A program made the position numbers and the translations under genes. The notes beneath the pieces are model-generated. The model was not told the DNA's origin and searched no databases. It was given only the letters and a program-made list of their open reading frames with translations. Of a stretch of 64,000 bases of DNA, positions 24,304 to 33,481 are shown piece after piece. The DNA is from Sulfuricurvum sp. (lineage in GTDB: Bacteria; Campylobacterota; Campylobacteria; Campylobacterales; Sulfurimonadaceae). Position 1 is the first letter of the stretch, and the number at the start of each line of letters is the position of its first letter. The stretch is taken from assembly GCA_030693335.1 (NCBI GenBank), contig JAUYAU010000011.1, forward strand, positions 248,001 through 312,000. The letters run 5' to 3'.

Positions 24304-24685
24304 GATACAAAGCCATGGCGGTATCCATGGTTTGGATGTGGTGAATACGCCATGGGGTTAAATTGCCTTTACTGTACGCATAGATAGCTTTTGGCTCTTG
24401 GGTTCTTTCAAAATAACCTACCAAAGATGTAAGTTCTTGTATATGTCTGTCGTGTTCACTTTTGTGTTGAGCATAGTCTGGATACGCTCCTTTTTCCATC
24501 AAATTGTTTTCATTCGTAAAGTGCACAGTTGTGTGCTCAAGCAGCTCGTCTAATAGCTTGGATATTCTTGCTACGTCACTATTGGCTATAGCCGTATCGA
24601 GTCTGTTAATGATGAGCATCTCTTCTAAATGGGTGTCGTTCATGCTGGGTATCGCTACCATCGGTAATTGTTCGTCTGTTGTCAA
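24290..24685 (-). CDS. Hemerythrin (2), last gene of the clpS-like/AAA operon
   Basis: The 131-residue hemerythrin has ligand motifs in NDTHLEEM, VHFTNENNLM, QHKSEHDRH and IHHIQTMDTAM. It probably starts at a TTG behind AAAGG, 14 bp after the AAA+ gene; an ATG eight codons later is possible. Being in one operon with a chaperone-like ATPase suggests O2-linked control or iron/O2 buffering for that system. The 3' end overlaps a convergent gene by 14 nt. Confidence 0.78.
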   Translation of the reverse strand: MTTDEQLPMVAIPSMNDTHLEEMLIINRLDTAIANSDVARISKLLDELLEHTTVHFTNENNLMEKGAYPDYAQHKSEHDRHIQELTSLVGYFERTQEPKAIYAYSKGNLTPWRIHHIQTMDTAMALYLTQV

Positions 24686-24699
24686 TTTTTTGCCTTTAA

Positions 24700-27309
24700 T
24701 TATGTGTTAAGTATTTCATCCAATTCATCTGCATAAATAATCTCTTTTTCAAACAGCAGTTTTGACAGCTTTTCTATTGTATTCCAATGTTCATTCACCA
24801 AATTAACAGTGTTGTTTTGACCTTCAATCATCCATTTTTCAAGTGCAGAATCGATTTTTTCATGATAATGTTTTGTCTCTTTGTTGGCTTTTGCATCTGT
24901 CACACCATTGATATTGATGTATCCGACTTCTTTATCCATACCATAATGGGCTATTGCTGCATAGGCATCACGTGTTGCTTGTTGCAGGTCGTTGGAGGCA
25001 CCTGTGTCCAAACCGTCAATATCACCAAAGCGTTTTATTTGTGCTGTTCTTCCTGCTAAAGATACGCATATTTTGTCTTTAAAATCTTTAACGGTCATGT
25101 TGTCTTGTATATCATTATAATTTTCGGAAACGAAATGTTCATTATTATCTCTCGGAGTTAAACTGACATGTTCAATATGAACATGAGGCATTAAAATTTT
25201 AGAGATAACGGCACGTCCTGCCTGATAAATCGCCGTTTCTTGGAACATCTCTTCAGGAGATAAATAGGAGTGTCGCTCACCGTATTTGATATTGTTGAGC
25301 TGATCGATCAAAATGTCCTGAGTAATGGCACTTAACCCATGACGCAAACAATAATATGATGCTTCTTTGCCTAGCAGTTCAAGCTGTGCACCTGTAAATC
25401 CTGCTGTGTACATCAGCAATTTGTTCATATCAAATTCACCGCTTGTCGGTTTTTTTTCAATGATACTGTCCAAGAAGTATTTTCGTGCATCTTTATCGAG
25501 GTTATTGATCTCGATATGGATTTCGACCCTTCCCGGTCGGATGATTGCGCTGTCAATATTCTCTTTGTAATTGGTTGCTGCTATAACAAAGATATCTTCA
25601 CCTTTTCTCGCAGAAAATCCATCCATTTCGGATAAGAGTTTGTTGATCGCCACTTCTTTGCCATTTTCACTGCCGCGTTTTCCGATCGTATCAATCTCAT
25701 CGATAAAGATAATGGCCGGTGCGTATTCTTTGGCTTTGGAAAAAATTTGTTTGGTCTTATCAGGCTGCAAAAGTTCAAGTCCGGTGACAGAGATAAACGG
25801 CAACTCCGCTTCCTTGGCAAAGGCTTTGGCCAGCATCGTTTTTCCCGTACCCGGAGGTCCATACAAAAGCATCCCTTTGGGTGGTTCGATGTCAAAACTT
25901 TCTAAGCGTTTAGGCTCTTTAAAAAAGTTAATAACCTCTCTAAGGCGTTGTTTGGCTTTGTGGTGACCTGCGATATCATCAAAAGAGACTTTAGGTATAT
26001 CAAAGACCAGTCCGTCTTCACTGAAATCTTTGATCCTGATGACTTGCATGAATCTACAACTGACGACTTTGTAGGTAATGACACCATTTTTATCGGTAAT
26101 ACTGTCCTTGATATCCAGAGTAGTATTTTTTCTGAAAAGCTCTTTGACCAGTGTTTCATCTTCGATGAGTGGATTGACTCTCTCATTTATGAATTTCATA
26201 CACTCTTTGGAAAGCGAGATTTGTATCTGCTTGAAATTCTTGAGTAACTTATCGGAATTTTGAATGTATTCGGTGATTCGGTTAAAGAAAATCGTACTTA
26301 CTTTCTCTTTGAGACGTCTGGCGTCCAGCTCGGGAGCAAAGTTGAGCATTTGTATTTTTAAGAAGTTGTCAAAATTATTGGCAACGATAAATTCGATCTT
26401 ATACTGTGCATAAAAATCGTCTTTGTAGGTTAAAAATACCTGCTTGGTTATTTTTTCAAATGCTTTATACTCAAGCTTGTTAAATAAGACAATGTTTGCT
26501 TTTGAAAATCTGGAGACGAGCTCGGGGACGATGGCTTCTTGAACCCCACCGCTTCGGCTGTCACGCTTTTTTTCGCGTTTTATGGCTTCGAGAATCATCG
26601 ATTCAGCTTGGATATAGTCTTTTTTGACCAAATCTTTGAATCGGTAATCCAGATAGAGCTCTTTGCCTAAGCTGGTTGTGATGATAAACAAAGTTTCGGT
26701 AAAGTCTACCCAATACGTCGCATTTTCATCGCTGTAAATTATGTCCGGGTCTTCATTACACGGTTCATCTGTTACCTTGTCCCAACCGCATGCATCGCGC
26801 ATTCGCCCGCCCTCAAAGATGGAAAGAAGGTTGTTTTGAATGATATTGTCACACTTTTCAAAGGCATCAAGGACGATGACCGCTTTTGGATTTCTATGAA
26901 CAAAGCCTGTTAATTGACCGACACCAAACCCTTTCCAACCTGTAGGATATCCGTACAGTTCTCCCCCGTTTTGCTGATGATATTGAGTCATATCAAATTT
27001 CATGATTTTGTATTTTGGCAAATGTTTGGACATAAGCTCAGCCAAGAAAGTCTTACCCGTTGCAGGAGAACCCAAAAAGAGATAGGTAGCCTTAGGCCCT
27101 TTTTCATCTTTGATGTTATTTTTCATACTGTTGGCTACAGTAGTGATCGCTTGTTCTTGTCCGAAGAGTTCTTTGGAGAGTTCTTCTTTGAATTTTCTGG
27201 CAAATTGGATGCTGTTTTGAGCTTCACTCAAGGACGAGTCGTCATCCTCTTCATGGTTTTTTTCATGTTTTGCAATTTGTGCTTTGATCAATTCTTCTGT
27301 ACTGGTCAT
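24700..27309 (-). CDS. Double AAA+ protein: ClpA/B-like module fused to an FtsH-like module with a dead protease site
   Basis: 869 residues from the ATG at 27309 (GAGGAAG ribosome site, 1 bp after the clpS-like stop). Module 1 (about 45-400) is ClpA/ClpB-like: Walker A GSPATGKT at 80-87, but Walker B reads VIVLDAFEK, with Ala in place of the catalytic Glu. Module 2 (about 440-680) is FtsH-like: GPPGTGKT 484-491, IIFIDEID 533-540, arginine fingers in RPGR 592-594. The M41 peptidase region follows (690-869), yet HEXXH is replaced by YQAGR at 695-699 while GASND is kept. No transmembrane segment precedes module 2. It is thus probably an unfoldase or remodeller, not a protease. Operon: clpS-like, this gene, hemerythrin. 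Confidence 0.85.
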   Translation of the reverse strand: MTSTEELIKAQIAKHEKNHEEDDDSSLSEAQNSIQFARKFKEELSKELFGQEQAITTVANSMKNNIKDEKGPKATYLFLGSPATGKTFLAELMSKHLPKYKIMKFDMTQYHQQNGGELYGYPTGWKGFGVGQLTGFVHRNPKAVIVLDAFEKCDNIIQNNLLSIFEGGRMRDACGWDKVTDEPCNEDPDIIYSDENATYWVDFTETLFIITTSLGKELYLDYRFKDLVKKDYIQAESMILEAIKREKKRDSRSGGVQEAIVPELVSRFSKANIVLFNKLEYKAFEKITKQVFLTYKDDFYAQYKIEFIVANNFDNFLKIQMLNFAPELDARRLKEKVSTIFFNRITEYIQNSDKLLKNFKQIQISLSKECMKFINERVNPLIEDETLVKELFRKNTTLDIKDSITDKNGVITYKVVSCRFMQVIRIKDFSEDGLVFDIPKVSFDDIAGHHKAKQRLREVINFFKEPKRLESFDIEPPKGMLLYGPPGTGKTMLAKAFAKEAELPFISVTGLELLQPDKTKQIFSKAKEYAPAIIFIDEIDTIGKRGSENGKEVAINKLLSEMDGFSARKGEDIFVIAATNYKENIDSAIIRPGRVEIHIEINNLDKDARKYFLDSIIEKKPTSGEFDMNKLLMYTAGFTGAQLELLGKEASYYCLRHGLSAITQDILIDQLNNIKYGERHSYLSPEEMFQETAIYQAGRAVISKILMPHVHIEHVSLTPRDNNEHFVSENYNDIQDNMTVKDFKDKICVSLAGRTAQIKRFGDIDGLDTGASNDLQQATRDAYAAIAHYGMDKEVGYININGVTDAKANKETKHYHEKIDSALEKWMIEGQNNTVNLVNEHWNTIEKLSKLLFEKEIIYADELDEILNT

Positions 27310-27310
27310 A

Positions 27311-27613
27311 TTAAACTTCCTCAATCAAAAACCACAGAGAAAGGCCTTCTTTTTTAGCTTGATCTTCAACGATCTTTGCTTTGCTTTCTGCTATTTCAAA
27401 CATGTACGCACCGCAAATTCCTTCGCCCTCTGTAAGAATGTCATTGGTAATGGCTTCTGCTTTTTCGCGGCTTTTATGAAATACTTCCATGAGGACTCTA
27501 ATACTGAATTCCCATGAGATGTGTTTATCATAGTGCATAGAGACGAGATACAATTTTGGTTTGCCTAATTGTGGGAAAAAATTAGTTCTATGAGTTCTAA
27601 TTGTGACTGCCAT
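27311..27613 (-). CDS. ClpS-like adaptor with altered N-degron pocket
   Basis: The 100-residue protein aligns with ClpS over its length: a KLYLV strand, WEFSIRVLMEVFHKSREKA, EGEGICGAYMFEIAESKA and a final EEV. In ClpS the N-degron pocket uses the Asn and Asp of VNDDYTPMEF and a later His; here the Asn position is Tyr28 and the His position is Leu60. The N-end-rule specificity is therefore probably lost or changed. It lies 1 bp upstream of the fused AAA+ gene, which it most likely serves as adaptor (inference). Start: ATG behind AGGATC. Confidence 0.78.
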   Translation of the reverse strand: MAVTIRTHRTNFFPQLGKPKLYLVSMHYDKHISWEFSIRVLMEVFHKSREKAEAITNDILTEGEGICGAYMFEIAESKAKIVEDQAKKEGLSLWFLIEEV

Positions 27614-27772
27614 GTTGATCCTGCATAATCTAAAATATATTGGTAATAGTTTTGAATTATAGTCAAAAAATAGTACATGTACTTTATAATATTTTCTTAG
27701 TAGTAGTAATATATGTAAAATTACTCTCTTTACACTATTTGCTCTTTAGAACAACGTGTGTATTATCCCGAC

Positions 27773-29212
27773 ATGACTCTTAATAACATTGCATTGCAGA
27801 CTCCTTATCTTTCATTGGATGGCGAATTTTACGATTTGACAGACCCTACACCGTTGGATGATCCTTATCTGATCAGCTTTAATCCTGAAGCTGCAAAACT
27901 GATCGATCTTGATGGAAACAGCGGTGAAGACCCCAATTTTATTGCCATGCTTAACGGTACATTTATCCCCAAAGGTTCACGCACCTTTGCCATGTGTTAT
28001 GCAGGACATCAGTTTGGCAATTACAATCATTGGCTTGGTGATGGAAGAACCATAAATCTGGGGAGCGTTCAGGGCTGGAACCTACAGTTAAAAGGCAGTG
28101 GTGAAACTCTGTATTCACGCATGGCAGATGGGCGGGCGGCTGTGCGCTCCTCTATACGTGAGTATCTAATGAGTGAATCGATGCACCATTTGGGAATACC
28201 CACAACACGAGCACTTGGTATCATCGGGTCCAAGACGAAAATTGTTCGAAATAAATTGGAGCAAGCGGCTGTTGTTATGCGTATGTCTACGAGCTGGGTT
28301 CGTTTTGGTACTTTTGAGTACTTTTATTATTCGGGTAAACATGATAAGCTTGAGATGCTTGCTCAATACGTCATTGGCGAATCGTATCCTCACTTGATAG
28401 ATGATGAGGACCGTTTTTTCAAAATGTTTTGCGAAGTAGTCGATCGTACTGCAACCTTGATTGCGCAGTGGCAAGCAATCGGGTTTAATCATGGTGTTAT
28501 GAATACCGATAACATGTCCATTGAAGGTCTGACCATCGACTATGGCCCTTTTGCGATGATGGATGATTTTAGATATGGTTATGTTTGCAACCACACAGAC
28601 CGGGCAGGGCGATATGCTTATGGAGAACAACCTAATGTTTCCTTTTGGAACCTCACCATGCTGTCCAAGGCTCTGACTCCTCTCATTGACAAAGAGCGGA
28701 TGCAAAAAAAGCTTGATGATTTCGGAGCATTTGTTTATCCAAATGCCTATGTTGATGTTATGCGTGAAAAACTGGGGCTGGTCGTCAAGCTGGATGATGA
28801 CGTCGAACTGATTACAGATTTAGTAGTGGCCCTGCATGATGTTTACGTGGATCATACTCTTTTCTTTCGAACGCTTAGCCGCTACGACGGTGACAGATCA
28901 CCCATGTACGATATTGTTATGGAACCTGTGATATTGGATAAGTGGCTTATCCGATACGATGATCGCCTCACGTATGAAACACGCACGCCAGAACAACGCC
29001 AAGAGTCGATGTTAAAGAGCAATCCAAAGTATGTTTTAAAAAATTATATGATTCAAGAAGCTATTGTGATGGCAGAGAACGGTGACTATTCGATGGTAGA
29101 TACGCTGATGCATATTGCAACGCATCCGTATGATGAACTTCCAGAGTTTGAGCGTTTCGCAGGAGATACGCCCGAAGAGTACAAAAATCTCGGACTCTCT
29201 TGCTCATCCTAA
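27773..29212 (+). CDS. selO: SelO/YdiU protein adenylyltransferase (pseudokinase)
   Basis: About 479 residues from the ATG at 27773; a GTG five codons earlier is possible, and no strong ribosome site marks either. SelO motifs are plain: CYAGHQFGNYNHWLGDGR, LKGSGETLYSRMADGRAAVR, GFNHGVMNTDNMS and IDYGPFAMMD. SelO transfers AMP to hydroxyl side chains of proteins in redox homeostasis. The C-terminus ends CSS, the place where eukaryotic SelO has selenocysteine; this is a cysteine form. Followed 19 bp later by an uncharacterised gene. Confidence 0.9.
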   Translation: MTLNNIALQTPYLSLDGEFYDLTDPTPLDDPYLISFNPEAAKLIDLDGNSGEDPNFIAMLNGTFIPKGSRTFAMCYAGHQFGNYNHWLGDGRTINLGSVQGWNLQLKGSGETLYSRMADGRAAVRSSIREYLMSESMHHLGIPTTRALGIIGSKTKIVRNKLEQAAVVMRMSTSWVRFGTFEYFYYSGKHDKLEMLAQYVIGESYPHLIDDEDRFFKMFCEVVDRTATLIAQWQAIGFNHGVMNTDNMSIEGLTIDYGPFAMMDDFRYGYVCNHTDRAGRYAYGEQPNVSFWNLTMLSKALTPLIDKERMQKKLDDFGAFVYPNAYVDVMREKLGLVVKLDDDVELITDLVVALHDVYVDHTLFFRTLSRYDGDRSPMYDIVMEPVILDKWLIRYDDRLTYETRTPEQRQESMLKSNPKYVLKNYMIQEAIVMAENGDYSMVDTLMHIATHPYDELPEFERFAGDTPEEYKNLGLSCSS

Positions 29213-29231
29213 AAAATAGGGGAGGGGAACT

Positions 29232-29663
29232 ATGCTGTTAACAGAAGATATTAGTGATGTAGAACTAAAGCAACGATGGAGACTTTATTGGATTCATTGT
29301 ATTTTTGAGTTCTCAAACATTAAGCTGCAAAAAATGTCATGGATTGAAGGTTCACAAGAGTGGCCTTCTTCTTTTGACGAATGCATGTCCGCTTATTTTG
29401 ATACGCTGGCACTGGATGATGCTTATGTAAAAGCCATTGAAGCGGGTAATGTTACCAAAGAAGAAGCTACGGCGGCAAACGCATTTCATATACGGACCTT
29501 ATTGTATGATGAACCCAGTGAGAATCCTGAGATGATTTTAAACGATCCCGAGTGGATGAACGTTGTTGAATCAGCCAATGAGTTTTGGGACTATTTAAAA
29601 GAAACCGTGACATCCCAAAGAGAAATTGATTTGATGAATAAGTTAGAGAAAGATTTTTGCTGA
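29232..29663 (+). CDS. Uncharacterised acidic protein downstream of selO
   Basis: The 143-residue protein starts behind GGGGAGGGG, 19 bp after selO, probably co-transcribed. It is acidic, rich in Trp/Glu, predicted helical, with no signal or membrane segment. I recognise no family. It ends with a cysteine. A hairpin follows before the convergent MFS gene. Confidence 0.55.
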   Translation: MLLTEDISDVELKQRWRLYWIHCIFEFSNIKLQKMSWIEGSQEWPSSFDECMSAYFDTLALDDAYVKAIEAGNVTKEEATAANAFHIRTLLYDEPSENPEMILNDPEWMNVVESANEFWDYLKETVTSQREIDLMNKLEKDFC

Positions 29664-29674
29664 CTAAAGTTTAA

Positions 29675-29700
29675 CCAATACCCAGAGCTCTGGATATTGG
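29675..29700. terminator. Convergent terminator between 29663 and 29708
   Basis: CCAATACCCAGAG and CTCTGGATATTGG form a 13-bp near-palindrome with one mismatch. It lies exactly between two convergent stop codons. Confidence 0.5.
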
Positions 29701-29707
29701 GGACAGA

Positions 29708-30955
29708 TTAGGCTACTGCTTGGCTTGTTCTGATTTTTTTGATGTTTGCAAGCATCAAAATAGATGTGATAAGAGCCACAAAGAAAAGAGCTACAAAAAC
29801 ATACAGTGTTCCGGTATAGCTGCCAGTAGTATCTTTGACATAGGCAATAATGATAGGTCCGGCAAGACCTGCTAGAGCCCAAGCGGTTAGAATGTACCCA
29901 TGAATGGCACCCAGCTCTTTTGTACCAAAAATATCGCCTATGTATGCCGGGATAGATGAAAATGCCCCGCCGTAACAGGTCATGATGTAGTAAACCAAAA
30001 CCGTAAACAGCAGTACGCTGGTTACAGTTGTCAAGAGATAAAAAGCAACAATTTGCGTTATAAAGAAAAGGATAAAAACAACAGGTCTCGTGAGGTAATC
30101 AGAGATGCTGGCCCAAACAATTCTGCCTGCACCGTTGAAAATACCCATGAGTCCAACTGCTGAAGCTGCTGCTATGGCAGAGATACCAATAACTTCTTGC
30201 AGAAGCGGAGAAGCTACAGAGATAATGGCGATTCCACAGGTTACATTGATAAAAAGCATGATCCACAAGCCATAAAATCTTGCTGTTTTGACCGCTTCAT
30301 TGCGTGTGATGTTGACGAGGTCTTCTTTGAGTTTCTTTTTTCCTGTGGAGATAGCCTGACTGAAATGTTCGGGCATGTATCCTTGAGGTGGATTAGCAAG
30401 ATATTGTGCTGCACTGAACATAATAATGAAGTAAATAGTACCCAAGATGTAAAATGTTGAGGATATACCGACTGAATCTATCAATACTTTAATCGCAGGG
30501 CCGGAAATAGCGGAGGCAAAACCAAAACCCATAATGGCAAGACCTGTCGCCATACCGCGACGATCAGGGAACCATTTGACGAGCATGGATACAGGAGAGA
30601 TATACCCGATACCAAGACCTGCACCACCTAAAACGCCATACGTAAGATACAGCAATATCTTAGATTCAAGAGCAATAGCTGCCCCAGAACCGATCGTCCC
30701 TAGTCCAAATAAAACAGCCGCAAGGGTAGCAGCAACTCTAGGTCCTTTGTTCTCAACAAATTTTCCCATAAGGGCAGCAGAGAGACCAAGAAAGAAAATA
30801 GCAACGGAAAATGTAATCGTTACATCTGTGAGAGTCCAATTCATTGTCGATTGAATAGGGTTGACGTAGACGCTCCATGCATAGACAGAGCCTATACACA
30901 TATGAATTGCCATAGCACCTGTAACCATTAACCAGCGGTTTTTAACGTTTGTCAT
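29708..30955 (-). CDS. MFS transporter, oxalate/formate-antiporter-like (OFA) family
   Basis: 415 residues from the ATG at 30955 (TAAAGGAT ribosome site); longer readings add a non-homologous N-terminus. There are about 12 hydrophobic segments. OFA features include GSVYAWSVYVNP near the N-terminus, GGAGLGIGYISPVSMLVKWFPDRRG around residues 105-130 and NPPQGYMPEHF before the central loop. OFA members exchange carboxylates such as oxalate, formate, lactate or pyruvate. The substrate here is unknown. Confidence 0.8.
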   Translation of the reverse strand: MTNVKNRWLMVTGAMAIHMCIGSVYAWSVYVNPIQSTMNWTLTDVTITFSVAIFFLGLSAALMGKFVENKGPRVAATLAAVLFGLGTIGSGAAIALESKILLYLTYGVLGGAGLGIGYISPVSMLVKWFPDRRGMATGLAIMGFGFASAISGPAIKVLIDSVGISSTFYILGTIYFIIMFSAAQYLANPPQGYMPEHFSQAISTGKKKLKEDLVNITRNEAVKTARFYGLWIMLFINVTCGIAIISVASPLLQEVIGISAIAAASAVGLMGIFNGAGRIVWASISDYLTRPVVFILFFITQIVAFYLLTTVTSVLLFTVLVYYIMTCYGGAFSSIPAYIGDIFGTKELGAIHGYILTAWALAGLAGPIIIAYVKDTTGSYTGTLYVFVALFFVALITSILMLANIKKIRTSQAVA

Positions 30956-31077
30956 CTTTTTATCCTTTAATATTGAAATTCTATCAAATATAAAGTGAGA
31001 TACAAATTGTAAACACATAAACTTTTAAAAAGAAATATGAGTTATGATGGTTCTGAATTTATATATAGGATGCGGCT

Positions 31078-31665
31078 ATGAAGATCATAAAACTTATTTT
31101 ATCTATTTTTGTATTGATGCTTGTTTCGACAACTTTAAATGCTCAATCAGCTGTAGAGGATGTAGAGTATCTGGATTTGTTTGAGTATCAGGACCCCACT
31201 TTTATTGTCGGCAGTGGTGAAGATGCGCTTGAAATACACAGAGTAATGCGTCCATGCGGAATGAACAAGGGGCACTTGCAGCCTTTGATCCCTGCTCAGG
31301 GCGTTACGTTGGTTGGGGAGAGGGAGATGCTGCCTGCACTGAATGATAAAGATGCTCTTATTGTTGACATGCGTTTGGAGAGTGAGTTTTTTATTCAGAC
31401 TATTCCCGGTGCGATCAATGTTTCCTATTTGGATGTTGAACCACACATGGATACCTTGGGATGCAACAAAAAAGGGGGCAAATGGGATTGTTCAAATGCG
31501 AAAAAGATTTATACTTTTTGCAATGGCCCAGTATGCACAAAGTCACCCATTGGGATACGAAAACTCATCTCTCTTGGGTTTCCTCCCCAAAAGATCTTTT
31601 ATTACAGAGGTGGTATGTTAGTTTGGTCAGCCATCGGTTTGACGATGGTGGAAGGCGAGTTTTAA
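31078..31665 (+). CDS. Exported rhodanese-domain protein
   Basis: The 195-residue protein has a signal peptide (KIIKLILSIFVLMLVSTTLNA, cleavage after residue 22) and a rhodanese domain at about 75-190: IVDMRLESEF, IPGAINVSY and the active loop FCNGPVCTKS with C148 as presumed persulfide cysteine. A separate N-terminal segment (28-75) contains one Cys. Periplasmic rhodaneses handle sulfane sulfur, which would suit a sulfur-oxidising bacterium. Start: ATG, in a monocistronic setting. Confidence 0.8.
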   Translation: MKIIKLILSIFVLMLVSTTLNAQSAVEDVEYLDLFEYQDPTFIVGSGEDALEIHRVMRPCGMNKGHLQPLIPAQGVTLVGEREMLPALNDKDALIVDMRLESEFFIQTIPGAINVSYLDVEPHMDTLGCNKKGGKWDCSNAKKIYTFCNGPVCTKSPIGIRKLISLGFPPQKIFYYRGGMLVWSAIGLTMVEGEF

Positions 31666-31687
31666 AACGCTTATACGGATAAAATTT

Positions 31688-32032
31688 TTATTTTTCTTCG
31701 ATTTTGATATCTGATGCAACGATGTATAATGGGGCATTGTGCACGTGCAGCATGGCACTGCCGTTTCCTAGTGCAAAACCGTATAAATCATTTTCTTTTA
31801 TAATACTAATACCAAAGGACATATCGAGATAACCCAATACCTCATTTACCAATATTCTTGAACTTTTGATACCTATAAACTCTATCTTGACCGTATGCAG
31901 GTCCTCTTCACCGTCATCATCTAGAACGACTATCGTAACCGTTCTTGTATCATCGGAAAGTTGTTCAATGGATCGAATCTGAGCATATTTAAACTTGTTA
32001 TGCTTCTTTAATAGGGCGTTTATTTCTTCCAT
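31688..32032 (-). CDS. Uncharacterised small protein
   Basis: The 114-residue protein starts behind AAAGGAT. It appears to be an alternating sheet/helix protein (RTVTIVVLDDDGEEDLHTVKIEFIGIKSSRILVNEV) without cysteines, signal or membrane segments. No family recognised. Convergent with the rhodanese gene. Confidence 0.5.
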   Translation of the reverse strand: MEEINALLKKHNKFKYAQIRSIEQLSDDTRTVTIVVLDDDGEEDLHTVKIEFIGIKSSRILVNEVLGYLDMSFGISIIKENDLYGFALGNGSAMLHVHNAPLYIVASDIKIEEK

Positions 32033-32131
32033 ATATTATCCTTTAAAAATTATCCTGACATATTAGCGAAAAAACTTGACCTATTCCCTTCGAGTGTAGC
32101 TTAACAATACATTTTTAGTATTGCAATATCT

Positions 32132-32905
32132 TCACTTTTTCATAGCCAACAGCACTCCATCCCAAAAATGGATTCTTGCCTGTACAGCGTTAATAGCCGC
32201 TTGTTCGGCTTCTGCAATTTTGACGGGATCATTATCACAAAGAATTTCAAGCATACGAAGTGACATCGGTCCATGCTGATCTGCATCGAGATGAATATGG
32301 CGCTCTAAATAGTAATGGAAAACTTCTGCCTGATCTTTGGTAATATTCATCGTATCCAGCAATGCACGGAACATCTCGGGAATAATATGTTCCCTCCCCA
32401 ATGCAAACGCCGCAGCAATAACATGGGGCTTGCCGCTTTTTAGAAAGTCAAACGTAGTGGTCATAAATTCTCTGGCAGGGGCTGGAATCGTGAACTCTTG
32501 CATGGCCGTTTCCAATGAACTGGATGCTACAAGATCGACAAAGTCTCTGATCTCACGGCTGCTGCCTTCGCGTACTTCTTCCATTGCGGTGCAGTAAAGT
32601 TCAAAATGGCTCGTATATACCACACTGCCATCTTCTGCAGGAAGAGCTTCATCCGATTCTTCTTCTAAAACGATTTCATTGATAAAACGTCTCACCTTGA
32701 CATCGCCATGTGGAAGCCACGGTGTTCTTGCGGGTGCAAATTGGTTTTGGAGATATTTGACCAGTGACATAAAATCCCATACAGAATAGGCATGGTGCTG
32801 CATAAAGCTGGTTAAATCTTCGATATTACGAACAGCCGCGTATACAGGGTGCATGGCGAGTTCTTTTCGCAAGAGTTTAACGTTGTCGAGGGGAAAAATA
32901 TCCAT
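32132..32905 (-). CDS. DUF3050 family, heme-oxygenase-like fold
   Basis: The 257-residue protein matches DUF3050: HHAYSVWDFMSLVKYLQ near residue 37, INEIVLEEESDE near 75, and YYLERHIHLDADQHGP near 200. Conserved His and Glu residues are placed as in heme-oxygenase-like di-iron proteins (inference). The substrate is unknown. Start: ATG behind AGGAC. It sits beside the RNase P RNA gene. Confidence 0.75.
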   Translation of the reverse strand: MDIFPLDNVKLLRKELAMHPVYAAVRNIEDLTSFMQHHAYSVWDFMSLVKYLQNQFAPARTPWLPHGDVKVRRFINEIVLEEESDEALPAEDGSVVYTSHFELYCTAMEEVREGSSREIRDFVDLVASSSLETAMQEFTIPAPAREFMTTTFDFLKSGKPHVIAAAFALGREHIIPEMFRALLDTMNITKDQAEVFHYYLERHIHLDADQHGPMSLRMLEILCDNDPVKIAEAEQAAINAVQARIHFWDGVLLAMKK

Positions 32906-33051
32906 ATAAATAGTCCTGATAATTTTTTGTAGATTGTATCAAAGTTTATGAAATATCTTGGAGATGAGGTGATAATTCTGTAGTTTTTTATAATTGTCGT
33001 GTAGAGTGTAACTTTAGGCAACAAAACGAGAGGCTTTAATCAAATATCCCC

Positions 33052-33057
33052 TATAAT
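33052..33057 (+). promoter_or_regulatory. -10 box of rnpB
   Basis: A consensus TATAAT placed about 6-10 bp before the predicted 5' end of the RNase P RNA. No -35 consensus is clear. Confidence 0.6.
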
Positions 33058-33060
33058 ACG

Positions 33061-33390
33061 GCAGGTACACAGGTGATAGCTTGAACATTGTGTTCAAGAG
33101 GAAAGTCCGGGCTGCTGTAGGACACGGTTCCATCTAACGGATGGCCATGGTAACATGAGGGACAGTGCAACAGAGAGTAGACCGCCTTGAGAGAGGTGAG
33201 GGTGAAACGGCGGGGTAAGAGCCCACCAGTTCTCTGAGTAATCAGAGAAGCTATGTAAACCCAACCGCGCAGCAAGAAACAGATGGTTAGCGTCCTACAT
33301 CGCTATTGTTTCGCTAGAGGCCTTGAGTGATCAAGGCAGTAGATTAATTATCACTAATCCAGAACCCGGCTTATTCGTGTACCTACCTCG
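33061..33390 (+). ncRNA. rnpB: RNase P RNA (bacterial type A)
   Basis: Conserved blocks of bacterial RNase P RNA occur in order: GAGGAAAGTCCGGGC (33098-33112), ACAGAGAGTAGACCGCC (33170-33186), GGTGAGGGTGAAACGGCGGG with AAGAGCCCACC (33197-33230) and AGAACCCGGCTTA (33361-33373). The ends pair with each other: GGTACAC near 33064 with GTGTACC near 33377, forming helix P1. The RNA is the catalytic part of RNase P, which matures tRNA 5' ends. Exact ends are uncertain by a few bases. Confidence 0.93.
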
Positions 33391-33481
33391 TTTAAACCGT
33401 CTATTTTAGGGCTTTTAAAAGGCTTCTTTTTTGAGTGTGCCAACCAATACTATTTTAGTTCTGCAAAATCCTTTTTTTTCT

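Noticed and set aside
33051-33275. A 74-codon minus-strand open frame
   Set aside because: It overlaps the RNase P RNA gene, whose conserved blocks explain the sequence.
33409-33432. AT-rich palindrome plus T-run after rnpB considered as its terminator
   Set aside because: The CTTTTAAAAG palindrome leaves almost no loop and the outer pairs mismatch; too weak to list as a feature.
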